Assembly: GCA_041485125.1 (NCBI GenBank)
Contig: JBGPIT010000311.1
Location: 1 to 5,990, forward strand
Source: JBGPIT01 sp041485125
GTDB lineage: Bacteria; Desulfobacterota; Binatia; UTPRO1
DNA: 5,990 nt
Direction of reading: 5' to 3'
Shown here in pieces: positions 5,633-5,990 of the stretch. A model generated the notes under the pieces. It made no database searches and was not told the origin of the DNA. It was given only the letters and a program-made list of their open reading frames with translations. Numbering within the stretch: position 1 is the first letter of the stretch; every line of letters starts with the position of its first letter. The position numbers and the translations under genes were made by a program.

Positions 5633-5990
5633 CTACTCGCGGGAGGGCGGCACGCCGCCGCCCGGCGCGACGATCACGTCGATGCCGGCGGGTGCTTCGA
5701 ACGTGAACTCGCTCTCCGGGATGTCGACGTTGCGCTGCAGGTTGCTGAACGAGAGCGTCGTGACGTTGCCGATCGGGTCGGTGACGGCGGCCTCGACGAT
5801 GTCGTAGTTGGCGCGGTCGACGCCAAGCGCCAGCGCGCCGAGATCCTGCGACTGCTTCGGGAGCAGCTTCACGTAGAGCCGGTCGGCGGTGCAGCCGCGC
5901 GCGTCGCGCTGCGCCGTGAAGTCGTCGGTGATCTTGCCGACGCCGGTGAGAAACGAGATCGGCGTGCTCGAGACGAAGGCCGCGCGGAAG
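5633..5990 (-). CDS. lolA: LolA-like outer-membrane lipoprotein carrier (C-terminal part only)
   Basis: The frame enters at the right edge without a start and ends at TAG (5633-5635), showing 118 C-terminal residues. It fits the LolA fold, the periplasmic chaperone that takes lipoproteins from LolCDE in the inner membrane to the outer membrane. Landmarks in the visible part are AFVSSTPISFLTGVGKITDDF (4-24), LYVKLLPK (38-45), VTDPIGNVTTLSFSNLQRN (69-87) and FTFEAPAGIDVIVAP (95-109), matching the usual strand order of a Lys-Pro segment, a D-x-x-G-N turn, a Phe-Ser-Asn strand and a final F-x-P/APxGxDV strand. The GTG at 5872 is an internal Val codon, not the start, because coding similarity continues upstream of it to the edge. 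Other members of the LolA/LolB-like superfamily are possible, so the symbol is tentative. Its presence shows the cell has an outer membrane. Confidence 0.85.
   Translation of the reverse strand, partial: FRAAFVSSTPISFLTGVGKITDDFTAQRDARGCTADRLYVKLLPKQSQDLGALALGVDRANYDIVEAAVTDPIGNVTTLSFSNLQRNVDIPESEFTFEAPAGIDVIVAPGGGVPPSRE

Noticed and set aside
5633..5872. Stand-alone 79-residue gene starting at GTG 5872
   Set aside because: LolA-like similarity continues in frame to the right edge of the window, so this is the end of a longer gene.
1..5990. CRISPR array, tRNA, rRNA, insertion sequence or phage genes
   Set aside because: I found no regularly spaced repeats, cloverleaf sequence, terminal inverted repeats with transposase motifs, or phage structural genes.

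Overview
The window is about 6 kb of GC-rich bacterial DNA in which every gene I can support lies on the minus strand, so transcription runs from right to left. A LolA-like lipoprotein carrier and a Sec-exported beta-helix protein point to a Gram-negative, diderm bacterium. The GC-rich codon use and the gene mix would suit a deltaproteobacterial or related environmental lineage, perhaps known mainly from metagenomes. That placement is inference; there is no rRNA or other phylogenetic marker here.

Layout in transcription order (right to left): (1) the C-terminal part of a lolA-like gene, cut by the right edge; (2) a 188-base intergenic region with a small hairpin, a tentative promoter and a strong Shine-Dalgarno; (3) a 442-residue exported, cysteine-rich right-handed beta-helix protein; (4) a 104-base gap with a long GC-rich hairpin, probably a transcriptional boundary; (5) yajQ, a nucleotide (cyclic-di-GMP) binding protein; (6) a protein with two fused dCMP-deaminase-like domains; (7) a HAD-family hydrolase; (8) an uncharacterised 204-residue protein with a ParB/sulfiredoxin-like DGxHR motif; (9) a protein resembling the MtrA methyltransferase subunit followed by a DUF4346-like C-terminus, which runs open through the left edge.

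Genes 5 to 9 look like one transcription unit. yajQ/deaminase and deaminase/HAD appear to overlap by four bases (GTGA), and the next two junctions are gaps of exactly 49 bases, each holding a GC-rich hairpin. Deaminase plus HAD phosphatase suggests nucleotide handling. An MtrA-like/DUF4346 protein would add a pterin or one-carbon flavour, which would fit dUMP/dTMP chemistry, but that link is a hypothesis and nothing in the sequence proves it.

The most unusual points are the tandem deaminase, whose first domain keeps the zinc motif but has changed two residues next to the active site, and the MtrA-like protein, which seems to have Phe where MtrA carries its corrinoid-binding His. I see no tRNA, rRNA, CRISPR array, insertion sequence or prophage gene. 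The long plus-strand open frames are Arg-rich shadows of the minus-strand genes.
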